Origin: Isoetes taiwanensis
Taxonomy: Eukaryota; Streptophyta; Lycopodiopsida; Isoetales; Isoetaceae
Assembly (NCBI GenBank): GCA_021234155.1
Contig: JAJEKV010000014.1
Span: forward strand, 16,892,966-16,956,965
Direction: 5' to 3'
DNA: 64,000 nt
The notes under the pieces: model-generated
Databases searched by the model: none
Seen by the model: the letters and a program-made list of their open reading frames with translations, nothing else
What the model was told of the DNA's origin: nothing
Position numbers and translations under genes: made by a program
Part shown: piece after piece, positions 43,406 through 55,148 of the stretch
Layout of the letters: each line of letters starts with the position of its first letter
How positions within the stretch are numbered: position 1 is the stretch's first letter

Positions 43406-44316
43406 TCACTCGGTGCTTCCCCAGTGATCGTTCTCCAGCCCCTGTTGTATAGACTTCAGGGGGTGTATGTTTTCCTTTTCTGCTTCCTTTAATTTTGCTA
43501 TCCCCTGCAACCCAGCTGTCTGTTCTTGCGGTAGAGTCACTTGCTCTCTTACCCTCTTGTGTATGTAGACCTTGCCATTCTTGACCCCGCTTTTGTATCC
43601 ACCTTGGTTCAGCTCCACGGCTTTGGCCAATTCTGTGTGTAACCCTGTCTCTGCATCACCAGTTAAGGACTCATGTACTTTGATTCCATTTCTCAATCAC
43701 GGATCCCATCATGCGGATCCTTTCCTTGGTTGCCATGTCTCTCAATGTCAAGTTTATGTGCCTCGATCTCCCCTCCATTGGCACGTCCGGAGGGCTTTGA
43801 CTTTGACGATGACGCCCCTGTGTTCCTTGAACACCGTCTCTATCACTTCTCTGCGGTAACTTCGATATATATCCTCGTTAGGCCTCTCTACGCTATCCCA
43901 ATTAGCCTAACATCATGCTTAATTTTATTTTGCTCCTCATTATTCCATTAAATCGGCTTTATCCTATCAAATGACTCCCATGCATCCAGCTCAACATTTG
44001 ATTTCTCTAATTCAACCAACATTTGCAAGATCTTTGCTTTCTCTTCTTCGATCTCGTCCATTCTGCGCTGCATTTCCTCGTTCAACTTCTCCATCCCTCC
44101 TACTCTCACGTCCATGCTAGTGATGGCTATCTTGTTGCTGTTGCATGTTTCAGCCAGAGCGTTGAGGGCATCCAGGTTCGGGATCTTTGATTCTAGCCGC
44201 TTATCCATCTGCGCCAGGAAGTCCTTAAGGTCCTGTTGGCTCACTGGGGCTCTTGCCGCCTCCGATCTCCTCTGTTGGCTGCTGTTGAGGTTGATACTAT
44301 CGGCCATAGCGCTCAT
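43406..44316 (-). pseudogene. LINE ORF1-like protein with coiled coil
   Basis: Frame 44316-43948 begins MADSINLNSSQQRR. It carries QQDLKDFLAQMDKRLESKI and a heptad-rich coiled coil (MEKLNEEMQRRMDEIEEE), typical of LINE ORF1 trimerisation. A second frame (43696-43406) is basic (GVKNGKVYIHKRVREQ, KLKEAEKENIHPLK) and could be the nucleic-acid-binding end. The two are separated by stops and shifts around 43700-43940. Position, 5' of the endonuclease on the same strand, supports ORF1. Confidence 0.6.
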
Positions 44317-44390
44317 TTGCGGAGAGAGTTGTGCAGCGGAAGAACTTCAATGGTGGCTCTAGGCGATCTTTCGTGCTAGACTCTCACTTG

Positions 44391-46067
44391 TAGGATAGCC
44401 GTCGTCTCTCCCTAAGACTATATATTTCCTGCTTCTAAATGGCATTTTTATTCATAATTACCGTTCTAATTTGAAATTCAAAATTCAAAAGGCCATAATT
44501 AATTCCGCCCGTCTCTTTTATTGTTGTTCAGCTCCCTTCGTCTGTTGCCCAAGGTTGATCCTTTTGGGTCTTTCGAGGCTGATTAGCTGGGTGGATGCCT
44601 GACTGTATTGATTACGTTGGTATTTCATCCGTTTTTGAACTTCTGTACTAATGTGTTTCTGCATCTTTGTAGTTCTGTATTTACGTATTTACGTGCATGT
44701 GTCATTCTGGTGGGCTGGAATCATGGAACCATAGGGGGGCAGTGTGCGCTCCCCTGGCCTATGGCGAGGGGTAAAAACCCCCTGTCCAGAATTTCCCAAT
44801 CCATGATGTCGGTACTTTCATCCATACCTCGCTAGAAGTCATGTGTTGTTCACAGATATTATTATAGTGAGTGAGTTTTTAGTGGTCCGGGTTACCAGTT
44901 GGTGGGTCCAGCCCTCGCTATCCTGGTGTACGGCGGAGGCTTGGCCTCACTGTCCCGTAACTTGCCCCCGTCCACCTTTTACTTAGTGTTGACAGAAATC
45001 GGTAGATGAGGTATTCTTCATACCATTTGAATAAGTCATATGCCGTTTTCCAGGTGCATACGAGTTTTTGGTGGTCCGGGTTACCAGTTGGGGGGTCTAG
45101 CCCTCGCTATCCTGGTGTACGGCGGAGGCATAGCCTCTCTGTCCCGTATCTTGCCCCGTCCGCCTTTTACTCTGTATTTCTTTTTGTTCTCTGTGTGTAT
45201 TTTCAACGGTCCCGCCGTACTTGTACCCTTAAGAAGCTTGTTATGCAAGCCATATTGTCCTTGTCCCTTGCCTACCTGTCACTTATCATCCTTACAATAG
45301 CCCCTCGTCTTGTGTTTCCCTTGTTTTTTGACGTGTTCGCCATCCTTTTCGTTTTGAGTCGACATCTCTCACCATATGGTCCATTTTCTCTAACTTTTGC
45401 ATTCTTCTTTTCTGTTCTGTTTTATTGCCCAATGTACCCCCCGGCATCACCTGAGATGCTTTCCTACCTTGTTTATATATCCGTTTGGTGTATTTTGTCA
45501 GCATTATACTCCCTCAATACTCCTTCGACAGTCTTTATTATGCTAGAATCCACGATTTCCCATAATGTCCGTAATTCCCCCATATATATATTCGTGCATT
45601 GTCTCCGTGGGGTATAATACTATGGATCGGAATCAATTCATCACTAAGGCAATTTTTAAGAATACACGACGAAGCTATTTTACCAGCGACAGATAGTACT
45701 TCAGATTTTCTTCATTCAAAAATTCTCTTAACAGAGATAATACATATGTGTCTATACATCGTTGATAGTATTTTCAAGCATTCAGCTATGCTTAATGCAA
45801 GCCCTTCCCTCAGTTTACATGTCTCCTTTTCTCCCTAATCAGCCGAGGGATGTTATATACTGATCATTCTGTTGGCCGAGATTGCACTTACAGCAAGAGC
45901 TACAGATGACTGATTTAAAACAGCAGATGATCATATAACTATTTTTAAAGAAACAAAAAGGTGTTAAAACAAAAAGATGTTAAGACTACGCCTGAGCTTA
46001 TCCCCCACGGGCATCTTCCATCTTCCTTTCTTCCCGCCTCCTCCTTGCTGCATCATTCCTTGTTCTT
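44391..46067. other. Non-coding stretch with a direct repeat
   Basis: This holds the presumed 5' end of the LINE, a duplicated block (44882-45175) and pyrimidine-rich sequence on the plus strand. The 203-codon hydrophobic plus frame at 45006-45617 crosses the second repeat copy and arises from T-rich composition. On the minus strand, 45504-45292 is Lys/Arg-rich (KRRMQKLEKMDHMVRDVDSK) and could be a decayed coding piece, unrecognised. Confidence 0.4.
44882..45175 (+). repeat. Direct repeat of about 110 bp, period 189 bp
   Basis: GTGGTCCGGGTTACCAGTTG starts at 44882 and 45071. Both copies go on with GG(T/G)GGGTC(C/T)AGCCCTCGC, TATCCTGGTGTACGGCGGAG and a CTGTCCCGTA block. Identity is high, so the duplication is fairly young. 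The sequence has no recognised origin. Confidence 0.8.
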
Positions 46068-46616
46068 TTACTTTTTCTGTTTCTTTTCAGTTGATGTCTC
46101 CCCGATCTTGGTCACCTTTTCCAGGTTCCTGTGCATGTACGCTTGACATAGAAAATCTACAGGGTTTTTTTCAGCACAAAAGATGCATATCTTACCATAG
46201 TCAGTAATCATAAGGCTGTGCTGGTACCTCTTCTCTTTTTGCATGGCTCCATACATCTGCAGTCTATTGAAGCACTGCATTACCCGATCTAGATCCTGTC
46301 TTCGGACTGTATCATTTTTGTCGGAAAGAACTCCCAGAACATCCAGAAGTTGAAGGCTATACCCTGAATCCTTCATCCCTTGTGCATGGTGTATTCGGTC
46401 ACAGTGCAAGCAGTGAACGCGCCCACAGTTAATGCACGATCTCAAACCTTTATCAAGGCACTGGCACTCCGGGTCGCAGATGCACCACGGATTCAAGTCT
46501 TCCAGGTCCGGATTGTATGGCACAGTGAGATTCCCAGGTACTCCTGATCTCGGCCGTTTCCTATCCTTCCTATCCCCATCTTCTTCTCCCCTGACAATCC
46601 TTTTCCCCTTGTCCAT
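46068..46616 (-). CDS. Unrecognised Cys-rich, zinc-binding-like protein
   Basis: The frame is open further upstream (to about 46751), but the first ATG is at 46616, giving 182 residues. After a basic stretch (EDGDRKDRKRPRSG) comes a dense Cys/His block: WCICDPECQCLDKG, then SCINCGRVHCLHCDRIHH. The spacing C-x-C-x3-C-x-C-x7-C-x2-C-x4-C-x2-C-x3-H-H suggests two cross-braced zinc sites, like a RING or B-box. A second site, CIFCAEK with a Cys and His further on, lies near the C-terminus, followed by a Lys-rich tail (TSTEKKQKK). The middle part (SGYSLQLLDVLGVL, RVMQCFNRLQMYGAM) is helical. No family is recognised. Located 1.7 kb from a LINE 5' end, it could be transposon-derived or a small host gene. 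A plus-strand frame over it is a shadow. Confidence 0.45.
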   Translation of the reverse strand: MDKGKRIVRGEEDGDRKDRKRPRSGVPGNLTVPYNPDLEDLNPWCICDPECQCLDKGLRSCINCGRVHCLHCDRIHHAQGMKDSGYSLQLLDVLGVLSDKNDTVRRQDLDRVMQCFNRLQMYGAMQKEKRYQHSLMITDYGKICIFCAEKNPVDFLCQAYMHRNLEKVTKIGETSTEKKQKK

Positions 46617-49216
46617 GAAGAATTCCGGGGCTTGATCGTGCTGCTGGTTCGGGCGCCTTACTGTAATCGAAGAGCAGAACTCGGAGAAATCGGGGAATTC
46701 AATGGCAACGCGGACTTCGATCGCTCGGATAGCTTGGGAACGGGACTTCACTACTCACCCTCTTCTTAATATACTACTTAGGGTTACGAAATCTTTCCAT
46801 ATTCCCGCTCCTTTATTACGGCCGTCTATCTTTATTATTAGTCTTGTCTTATCTTGTCTTCCCTATGTTTTCGTATGTGTGTGCTGCCATCTGTCCTCCA
46901 CCTGTTATGCTGACTTCCGTACGATGTCCTCTCGTAAGTTATAGTAATAATTATTATTAATTATTATTATTAATTATTATTATTACTACCTTAGTACCTT
47001 ATTACCCTACCCTATAGAGCTGGTTACCATAATAATTACTACTACTCTGGCCCTATTAATAGACGTTAGTTTCCCGTGTTGTGATTCATGACATTATATA
47101 TTCTCGTGTTCGCCCGTACTTTATCACTTCCCCCGTATGTGTCCTTTATCCGACGTTTCCGTACCTTTTTGGTCACCCCCCATATAGAACTATTGTTAAT
47201 TACAACCTATAACATTTAGACCAAATTGAGTTAAAGGTCATGGAATTTAAATTCGCGGGCGCAAAATACGTGGCTATTTTACTACATAGATGGGTGTACA
47301 GCTAGATATATGTCACCCTCATCTCCCAAAGATGTTAATTAAATACTTTTAATTTTAGTTCAATTTAAATGAACGTATACGGATCCCGTTAACGGCCCTA
47401 AATTTGAAATTTGAAGTCACCGACGTCAAGTTTCTAAATTCAAATTTCCCTTTTCGACCATATTTCTCTGTGTCCTTATGTGATTTCGATCGTTCTGTTT
47501 GTGATCATACCGTAACTCTTAGAGCTGGTTGTAATCCTTGATTCAATCCGCTAATATATCAGCATTGATAAGTGTTGATAAGCATTCCAAGGATATTTAT
47601 CCCCCCGTTGCTCGAAGACCCTTTCTTGCTTTTCTCCCGAACTCGCACTCTAACACGGCATCATCTATGCATCTACCATGTACATGCCTATGATTGAACG
47701 AATACTTGCATGGGTGTGTACATCTACCTGACATTGCCCACCAGGTTAAGACATCGCCCATCGCCCACAAGCCCTGGCTTTTGCAGTAATGGCTTACTTC
47801 CAACCTATATCCCTGATATAATGAAGGAAAACTAATGATGAGAAGAGGTAAAGGCGAGCATATAAAATTTCTATAAGCTGTTAATTTGATTAGAAATGGT
47901 TGTTGGTTGGTACCATCCACATTCTGGATTTGGATGCTGCCCCTTGAATTTTATATTCATGTTCACTAGGTAGATCTAAAGACTTCATTCAATCAATCAT
48001 TTTCTAGAGTTTACAAGCATTCATCAAAGTGCAATTTCATCAGTGTACATCCCAATTACAGTATCAAGAGAGAATGTAGTTGATGCTTTTCGACTCATTC
48101 CTGTAGCCATGATCATGGGGTATGGAACAGACAAACAAGCTCAACCCTAGGCACTTTAAATAAGCCTTCTATTCAAGAATCATAAGTTTTCCATCAATAT
48201 CAGCTGCCATTTGCTTCCTCTATTTATAGAAAAATGAGAGGAGATAAAAAGCATCATTTACGGTCAAACTTGATGTCAAAGTGGTTCTACGTTCCAACAC
48301 TATAAACTTAGTTATTTTTTCATCATGAGACATAATAAGCTAGAAAAAAAGCTTAACGACAGAATTTTATAATCACTCATTTGCATAGATCATCTTCTAG
48401 AGATTCAAGCATTGATTCAAAGAATAGTTGCAGTAATGTAAATCTCTAAGGTTAATGATGTGGTTGAATGATTAAGAGACCAGATAAAAAAATCATTTAC
48501 AAAAAATTGTGTCAAACTTGAAGCCTTCAAATATGTTAAGAGTAGGTCCTATGCTCCAACACTATAACCTAGGTACTTTTATGCAGAGAAACATTCACAG
48601 AAAAATGATTGAGAGACAAGATAAAAATAATCATTTATAGAAAACAGTCTTCATGCCTTCAAATATATCAGAGTAGGTTTTATGTTCCAACATTATAAAC
48701 TAGGTATTTTTGTGCAAGAAAACCATTTACAAGAACATGATTGATTGACCAGATAGGACAGTTTGCCACATAGTTTGACACATCAGCATGAACTAAAGAT
48801 GGATCCAAACAAACATCCATTGTTGAATTTAATCAAAAACCTATGTTGATTAAATTTTTTCTTTTCCAAGTACATTAGATGATTACACATGGATGTCAAA
48901 GATGGCTATGCAATGTATCACATGTGAATGCCAATGTTTAACTTAGATATAGAATTACATGCTACAAAACAATGAATTACGTGCAATACCAGTTTCTTTG
49001 TTGCGGGTTCTTTATATCATTGAGTGCACAATACACTTTATTAACAATAAGTATTTTCCTGAACAAATTGTGCCTCATTTAGAGTTCGTTTTCAGGCCAA
49101 AGGTATTTATGCTTTACAATTTGTCCAAACTTTAGGGTTCTGAGGCAGGACAATGGTCTAAAGCATGGATTATTGGGAAAACATATCATTATCACCTACT
49201 ATAGATTTGTATTTAT
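46617..49216. other. Non-coding stretch
   Basis: No supported gene. It contains an ATT/TTA microsatellite at 46943-46985. Between 48260 and 48740 three loosely related blocks recur (ATTTACAGAAAA-like, CTTCAAATAT, TATGTTCCAACA(C/T)TATAA), a degraded repeat of about 110-180 bp. Confidence 0.4.
46943..46985. repeat. (ATT)n microsatellite
   Basis: An interrupted ATT/TTA run of about 43 bp with TAA interruptions. It has no visible link to a LINE tail. Confidence 0.75.
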
Positions 49217-49245
49217 GCCCGATAACACCGGGCACCCATTATTAG
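49217..49245 (+). mobile_element. Helitron-like 3' terminus, mutated
   Basis: Hairpin GCCCGATAACACCGGGC is followed by ACCCATTA and TTAG, then T. Compared with the ends at 20826 and 34538, the first base of CTAG is changed. It is probably the same Helitron family. Confidence 0.45.
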
Positions 49246-49679
49246 TATATTTTAAATTTGATTAAACCAACGGTTACCTAAAAAACCCTTTTAATACAAC
49301 ATCATCTTCTTAGTTATTATATTGAATTTTCCGATTTGGCCAAAAAACTCTTTGGATTTCAGTCCGATTTCCTATGGTTTTGGGGATTTTGTGAAAACTC
49401 CGATTCTCCAAAAATACATTAAAACATTATTTGCTACAAGAAATTGATTGTGGCATCCAAGGCCGCCGCAAACATTTCTTTTTATATACTATCTACTATC
49501 TATTGTTCGGTCATGTGAGCTCCAATGCGAAGCAATCCTTTCTGAGTGCACGAGAACTTTGTGAACCTAACAAGCTTAGTGTCCAGCCCCACAAAGTTAC
49601 TAAATTGTTCGTTGGCAAATCCACCAAATATATAATCATGGCATGTAATTTATTTGGGTTCTATAGACAATTTGGTCTC

Positions 49680-49739
49680 GTGGACACTAAAACCCTATCT
49701 ACCTACCTACCTACCTACCTACCTATCTATCTATCTATC
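49680..49739 (+). mobile_element. LINE 3' end with (CTAC)n(CTAT)n tail
   Basis: TCGTGGACACTAAAACC, a variant of the GTGGACGTTAAAA LINE end, is followed by about five CTAC and four CTAT units. Only the last part of the LINE is recognisable; no coding remnant is visible to its left. It is a very short 5'-truncated copy or one too old to read. Confidence 0.55.
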
Positions 49740-50581
49740 CCAGGACTCAAACTTTCTTTCAACGCTCAGATAGGAGTACATTCTCGTGAATTTTTTTATC
49801 TTGACATGAACATATCGAAAATGGTAGAATAAAATTAGTTGATGGTGGTCCAAACATACCTCTTCGACCTTTTGTAATCTGTTTTTTAGCATGATATTTA
49901 CCACCTCTTATTTACCTTAGATCCTTATTTCAATACTCGAAAGCACTCCTTCAAATGAGAAGATGCGACAAGTAAGATCAAAAGCCTATACATCAAATAT
50001 AAAAGATAGCCAGGAAAAGCATTCAAGCCAGTAATAATCAATGCTATGCAATGTTTTATAGAGAAATGGACGAGTTTCATATGAAATGAATAGAATTACT
50101 TAAGTGGGCAATACGCAAGTGGGCTGAATTAAATGGATATCAACAATTCAGGATTCTTAATGCTTACTTGACAAAGCAATTTTCCAAACAATAATTTCCA
50201 ACTATTTGGAAGAATCCAAAAACTCCACACTAAACAAGATTGAGAAAGACACCACCTCCTTGTGCTACACATATATACTTTTACTACAGGGGTCTCGCAT
50301 TTGTCCCAAACTTGCATTCTCTTCATACACAGTCACATGAGAGCATCTCTAAGGCAACATAACGACAATTATGGAGAATAAAACTAGAAACCAAGCTGAG
50401 AATGGAGGGCAGACCTTGCATGGATTCTCTTATATAAGCTACAGCAGAGATCTAATATGACAGACACATCATTATTTTCTCTAGCTCGGTGAAAGGAGAA
50501 GACATATTTCTATTCTCCAGTTATTAAAAAGTAATATAACTTGAACATTGCGATTAAAGTCAAACAGTGCTGCTAGTGCCA
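49740..50581. other. Non-coding stretch
   Basis: No gene or repeat recognised. AT-rich, with only short random frames. Confidence 0.4.
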
Positions 50582-50736
50582 CGATTCTATTGCTTGCAAT
50601 AGCAATAGAATCGACATTCCTTGGATGGGGACGCCCTATCTTGCTCTCCTATTTATATCGCCTCCTTCCTCATTTCCAGCCATCGGCGTTCTCTTGAGCT
50701 CCTTTCTATTCTGCTCATTTTTGGCTCCACAAGTTT
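50582..50736 (+). repeat. Hairpin-ended 155-bp direct repeat, copy 1
   Basis: It begins with an inverted repeat (CGATTCTATTGC ... GCAATAGAATCG), continues TCGACATTC, CTATTTATATCGCCTCC and CGGCGTTCTCTTGAGCTCC, and ends GGCTCCACAAGTTT. The same sequence recurs at 56415-56557 with about 90 percent identity by eye. The TATTTATA could be a promoter box. It is probably the 5' end of an unidentified mobile element. Confidence 0.75.
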
Positions 50737-53217
50737 ATCCTAGCAGTTTGGTTTCAATCATCTACTATTTGAATGTCCTTTCTTTCTTACAGATTTTTTT
50801 GCCTTTTTGCCGACTCTTATTCAGCCATCGGATCTTGATAGAATGCTGGATAGGCCGGATACTATCAACACGATTTTCCACATGCAGCCCAAGTTTTGTA
50901 TTTTGAAACTATGATTGGTGCGGGCCAGGTTTTATTGTTGAATCGATGCTTGTGGTCTCTATTCATGTTTTCGATGAATTATTAGGTATTTTTCTGGGTC
51001 TGTGCTTGCCTGTTAGTGATAGTCACGGCTCTTGTTCTTTTCGATTTCGTTGTGGTGCAGAAATAACATTAGATTAATTTTTGCTTTCTCTGTGTGTCGG
51101 TGCTTGAATAGACGAGATATTATTAAGGCCTTCTATCTTTGCTTGCACCTTTTTTGGTTGGTTTATGTTGTTGATTCTGGTGGATTACTAGCACAGACCT
51201 TGTCGTTTGGCGTGTGGGGCTCCAAAGAGCACTGGTTTTACTCACGAATTTTTGGCTTGAATAGGTGCCACGGTGCTATGGCTGCTTCAATTTCTATAAC
51301 TTAATGGCTCTGTTTTCAGTCTACAGAGAAGGGTTTTAAGTCATCTGACGCTTTGCTTACTCCTGGGTTTTTTCTCTATATAGCTGGCTTCCCAGATGGG
51401 GGTCTTGGTCGGGTCGTCCCGTAGATAAGTATTGTGATATGGTAAGTATTGGGAGAGTTTGATCCTTGCAGATGTATGGCGGCTATGGTCAGACACAGGA
51501 TACAATGAGGTCTCGGTTTGGCTACACAAGAACCAAATCGATCACGGATGGTCTTGGTGGCTTTTGTGGTTTGCTGCATATGGAACTCGTCCACAATTTT
51601 CTTCTTCTATTTGTTACCTATATTGATTGATTGATTGCATATGAACAGTGATTTGATCATCCCCTTTTGTGGTTATCCGATGGCGAGGGCCGCGGGGTTT
51701 GATCCTCTGAGTTTAGCTTGCACTGAGGCCCTAAGGCGGGGGGCTATGGTGTCTGCGGATCTATGTCATGTTGGTTTTTCTCATCACTTGAATCTGCGGC
51801 AAAGGTCGACCCGGTGGTCCCAATCGCTTGATTCAACATCGAGTCTAGACAATCTTTATAAAAGTTTATCGGCTTCAACCCGGATCAGGTGACCTCTCCC
51901 GGATAAGTGGTTTATGTAGAGTGTTACATTTTTTTTCTCTTGGCTTTGCCTTTTTCGATTCTTTCTTATTGTTTGCATTGCTTGGCTCTCCAATTGTGTC
52001 ATTACGTTTTGTCTATTTAGCGCTTCTTGGAGCATTTGCATAGGATCTTTCTATTAGTTCATATTTTGGTAGATCTTATGAAACCAGTGCGGTCGGCCAG
52101 AGCTCTGTTTGGGGTCACCTTAAGATAGGCGGCTCATTGGAACAATTGGTTTGTCGGGTTTTTTCATCTTGACATCTTGTCCGGCCTCTGTCGTCTGCGT
52201 ACATGGCGGAGACCCACGTGGCGACCATCGGTGTGCATCAGGCATCCTCCGGGGGCGGGCTCGCGGCCTACATTGTCGGTCCGATGGCGCCCATGCATCA
52301 TTGGTGAGCCCGATGATTGAGTGCTCACATTCACGATTTCCACACTTTTATCCATTAGCGGTTAGGCCTATCTTAAACTTTGTTTATGGTTGTTGTTGAT
52401 ATATATATAAATACTTGGGATGTGTTCGGCACTTATGTTGGTTGGGTATGTTAGCCAATTTTGGTTATAGTGAGGAGGGGGCCTCGGCGTATGGATTTTT
52501 CAAGTTCTAGTTTGACCCTTTCAATTAGTTTGATGGGTGGCGTGTACGTTGGTAAGAAAATTTGTGCTTCATCCCTGTAGTAAGAGGCCATTGCTCCTAT
52601 CTGTCGATATTTCATCATTGGCAATTAGGCATGACTCATAAGTCAGATTATGGGAGGGTATGTTTACCTTATGGGTTTATGGGCTTTTTTTCACTCTTGC
52701 ATTTTCTTTGTCACTTTTTTGTACGAGTGGTTTGCATGGTTTGGGATACATGATTTTTTTCGATATGGGCGCATATGTGGCTCTAGCATTGGTTGTGGAG
52801 TTTTTACGAGCTTCTTGCATATGGTTGCTATTGTTTTGAATTCATGGTTTTTAAGAGCTTTGATCGTTTACCTAATCCTTGATATGATTCCTACATTGTA
52901 TTGATCAATTTATTTGCTATATTATATACATATTATGGATATTATCTAAGTTGTCTTGTTTCTTAGTTCTTGGTTCTTTATTGTTTGCATCATTCTCCCT
53001 TGGTTTCAACCTTCCCTTCGGTGGGGTTCTTAAGTGGCGGTCGAGCCTTATTCTTTGTTGTTTCATGATTCACCTTTGGCTCGATTGTCTTCTTTCGGTT
53101 TATTAGCCTAACTTTTGGGTTGGGGCTTTGCAAACAACATTCACGCTTGCATTCTTTCCAATTTCCTTTTGTCATTACAAACATTTAAGTCCTATACATT
53201 TCTCCAAATGGCTTCTT

Positions 53218-53405
53218 GGTTCACGGGATCCTTTTTTCATTAGCCGGTCATGTTCGTTTGATGGTTCCATGTGCTCCCTTTGATGGATATATGGCTTCAG
53301 TGTTTCTATATCATAGGATTCTTTGCCATTAATCGATCGTATTCGATAGTTCCATATGGCCCCCTTGATAGTTCATGGAATCTCATGGGGTCTATAGGTT
53401 TGGTT
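53218..53405 (+). repeat. Degenerate tandem duplication, about 93 bp
   Basis: The blocks AGGATTC/GGGATCC, CATTA(G/A)CCGGTC or ATCGATCG, TTCGATAGTTCCAT/TTGATGGTTCCAT, then CCCTTTGATGG or CCCTTGATAG occur in the same order twice (about 53218-53310 and 53311-53405). It suggests that the surrounding tract grew by local duplication. Confidence 0.5.
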
Positions 53406-55104
53406 TCTCATCATTATTTTTATGCATGGGTGCACTGTTGGATCTAATTTTGTAAGGGGTTGAGTTTCTGGTCTCATTCTAATCCCTTTAATTCTTATAC
53501 TTTCTTTTGTTCCAATGCTCCATATTCTTTTTTGGCCCTTTTATTACCATGATTCTTTTTGCGGTTCGTTCACTTTTATAGCTTTCTTGGCCACCGCATA
53601 TTCTTTGCCAACTTTGCCCAATTTGCTGGACCATTATTTTTCCATCCTTACCGTTCATGTTGGATGGGTCCCTAGGTATGTCTTGCATCCTCCCGAACTT
53701 GCTTTTAGGTGTTCATGTGTTCCTTTGCTATAGTTGCACTTTTTCACGTTTTTGGTTGTCTCCTTTATGCGTGCTTGCCCTTCTTGGATCTTTATGTGGA
53801 TGCCCATGTCCCTTTTTGTTCCTTTATATGTCCATCATGTTTTCGATTATCTCATCTTGTTTCCTTCCATTTCTATTCTTTTGATATTACTACGCTCCAT
53901 ATGTTTCGTTTTTTGGAGCTCCACAACTATGGGTTCGTTATTACTATGTTTGTTCTATATGTCATGCAATTTACTTTCTTTCAAACCCATATTCGTTCAT
54001 TCCATTTCATTTATTGCTACGATTAAGTCGGGATAGTAGGGGCATGTTGTTCCTTTATTTTTCATGTCTCTAATTGCATTGGGAGTCTTTGTGGATGTCT
54101 ATATAGTTAGTCACGGCGGAGTTACTCGTTGGTTTCTTTAATTTTATCCATGTGATCCCCATGTGTCCGTCCAATACATGCTCTTTTCTCATATGTTTCA
54201 ATTTGTTTCTCTTGGTTTGTTTTTGAGGGCCTATGCATGCTTGTTTGTCATATAGTCTCATTTTTTTCGCCTTTGAGGGATTATTATTTATTGGCTTTGT
54301 ATGACATTAGTGATAAGCGTCCTAGTTCTTCTATTTTGTCCTTGCATATTTGTCATATTTCTCGTATTTCATTCTTTTTTTTTTCATTCCTATTTCTATT
54401 TTACATTTTTGTATTGCTTTCGGCGTTTTTGGTCCTCGTTATGGTTATCTTGTCCCATCACGTGTTTGGCGTCTTTTTAGTGTTGACTTTCATTTTACTT
54501 CTTCTTGCTTGCTCAATTTTTTGTTATATCACCTTTGTTGAGGTCCTTTTTCCTTTGATGCTCTTTATATATTCATTGTTCAATGATTCTATGCAATTCT
54601 ATCTTCACATTCTGTTTGGCTATTGCATCCTTTGCACCTTAGATCGTCAGTCTTGGTGACACACATTTGGTTGGTGTTTTTTCCTTATGGTTCGGTTGGT
54701 AAGTCCGCTCATTACATATGTGTGTTTGACGTGGGAAAGTTATGTTTTTCGATTTAATCACCCTTTTCTTTGACATATAGTTTTTCCATAGTTGGATGTC
54801 TAGTTGTTTTACTTTGCTCTTTCATAAAATTTTGTCTTGTGCCCGTTTCTTTATAGGTGGGTTGTTTTTAATGGTATGCTGGGGTTGAAGTTTGAATCTG
54901 CTCTTTCTAATGGCTTGCTTGCATTACTATTTCTAGAGGCATTTCCCCTATCTCTTTTCTTTGGTCATCTCACCTTATGATTTTTCCTTAGTTATTTTTT
55001 TTGGTTCATATTTTTCCTCCAAGTTCCTTTTTCGCTCTTTATCCTTCGTTACCCTCGTTTCTCTGTTGATCCATTTTCTCTTGTTTCCTTATTATTGGAT
55101 GCTG

Positions 55105-55148
55105 CCTAGTGGCGTGACGTTAAAATACTATCTATCTATCTATCTATT
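55105..55148 (+). mobile_element. LINE 3' end with (CTAT)n tail
   Basis: GTGGCGTGACGTTAAAATA followed by about five CTAT units. It matches the LINE end at 15745 and 32745. No LINE coding remnant is readable upstream, so the copy is short or very old. Confidence 0.55.

Noticed and set aside
42104-43951. Plus-strand Ser/Pro/Cys-rich frames opposite the LINE
   Set aside because: They lie antisense to the ORF1 and endonuclease motifs, which are recognisable only on the minus strand.
45006-45617. 203-codon hydrophobic frame resembling a membrane protein
   Set aside because: It is produced by T-rich sequence, runs through one copy of a direct repeat and has no homologous second copy. No conserved motif is seen.
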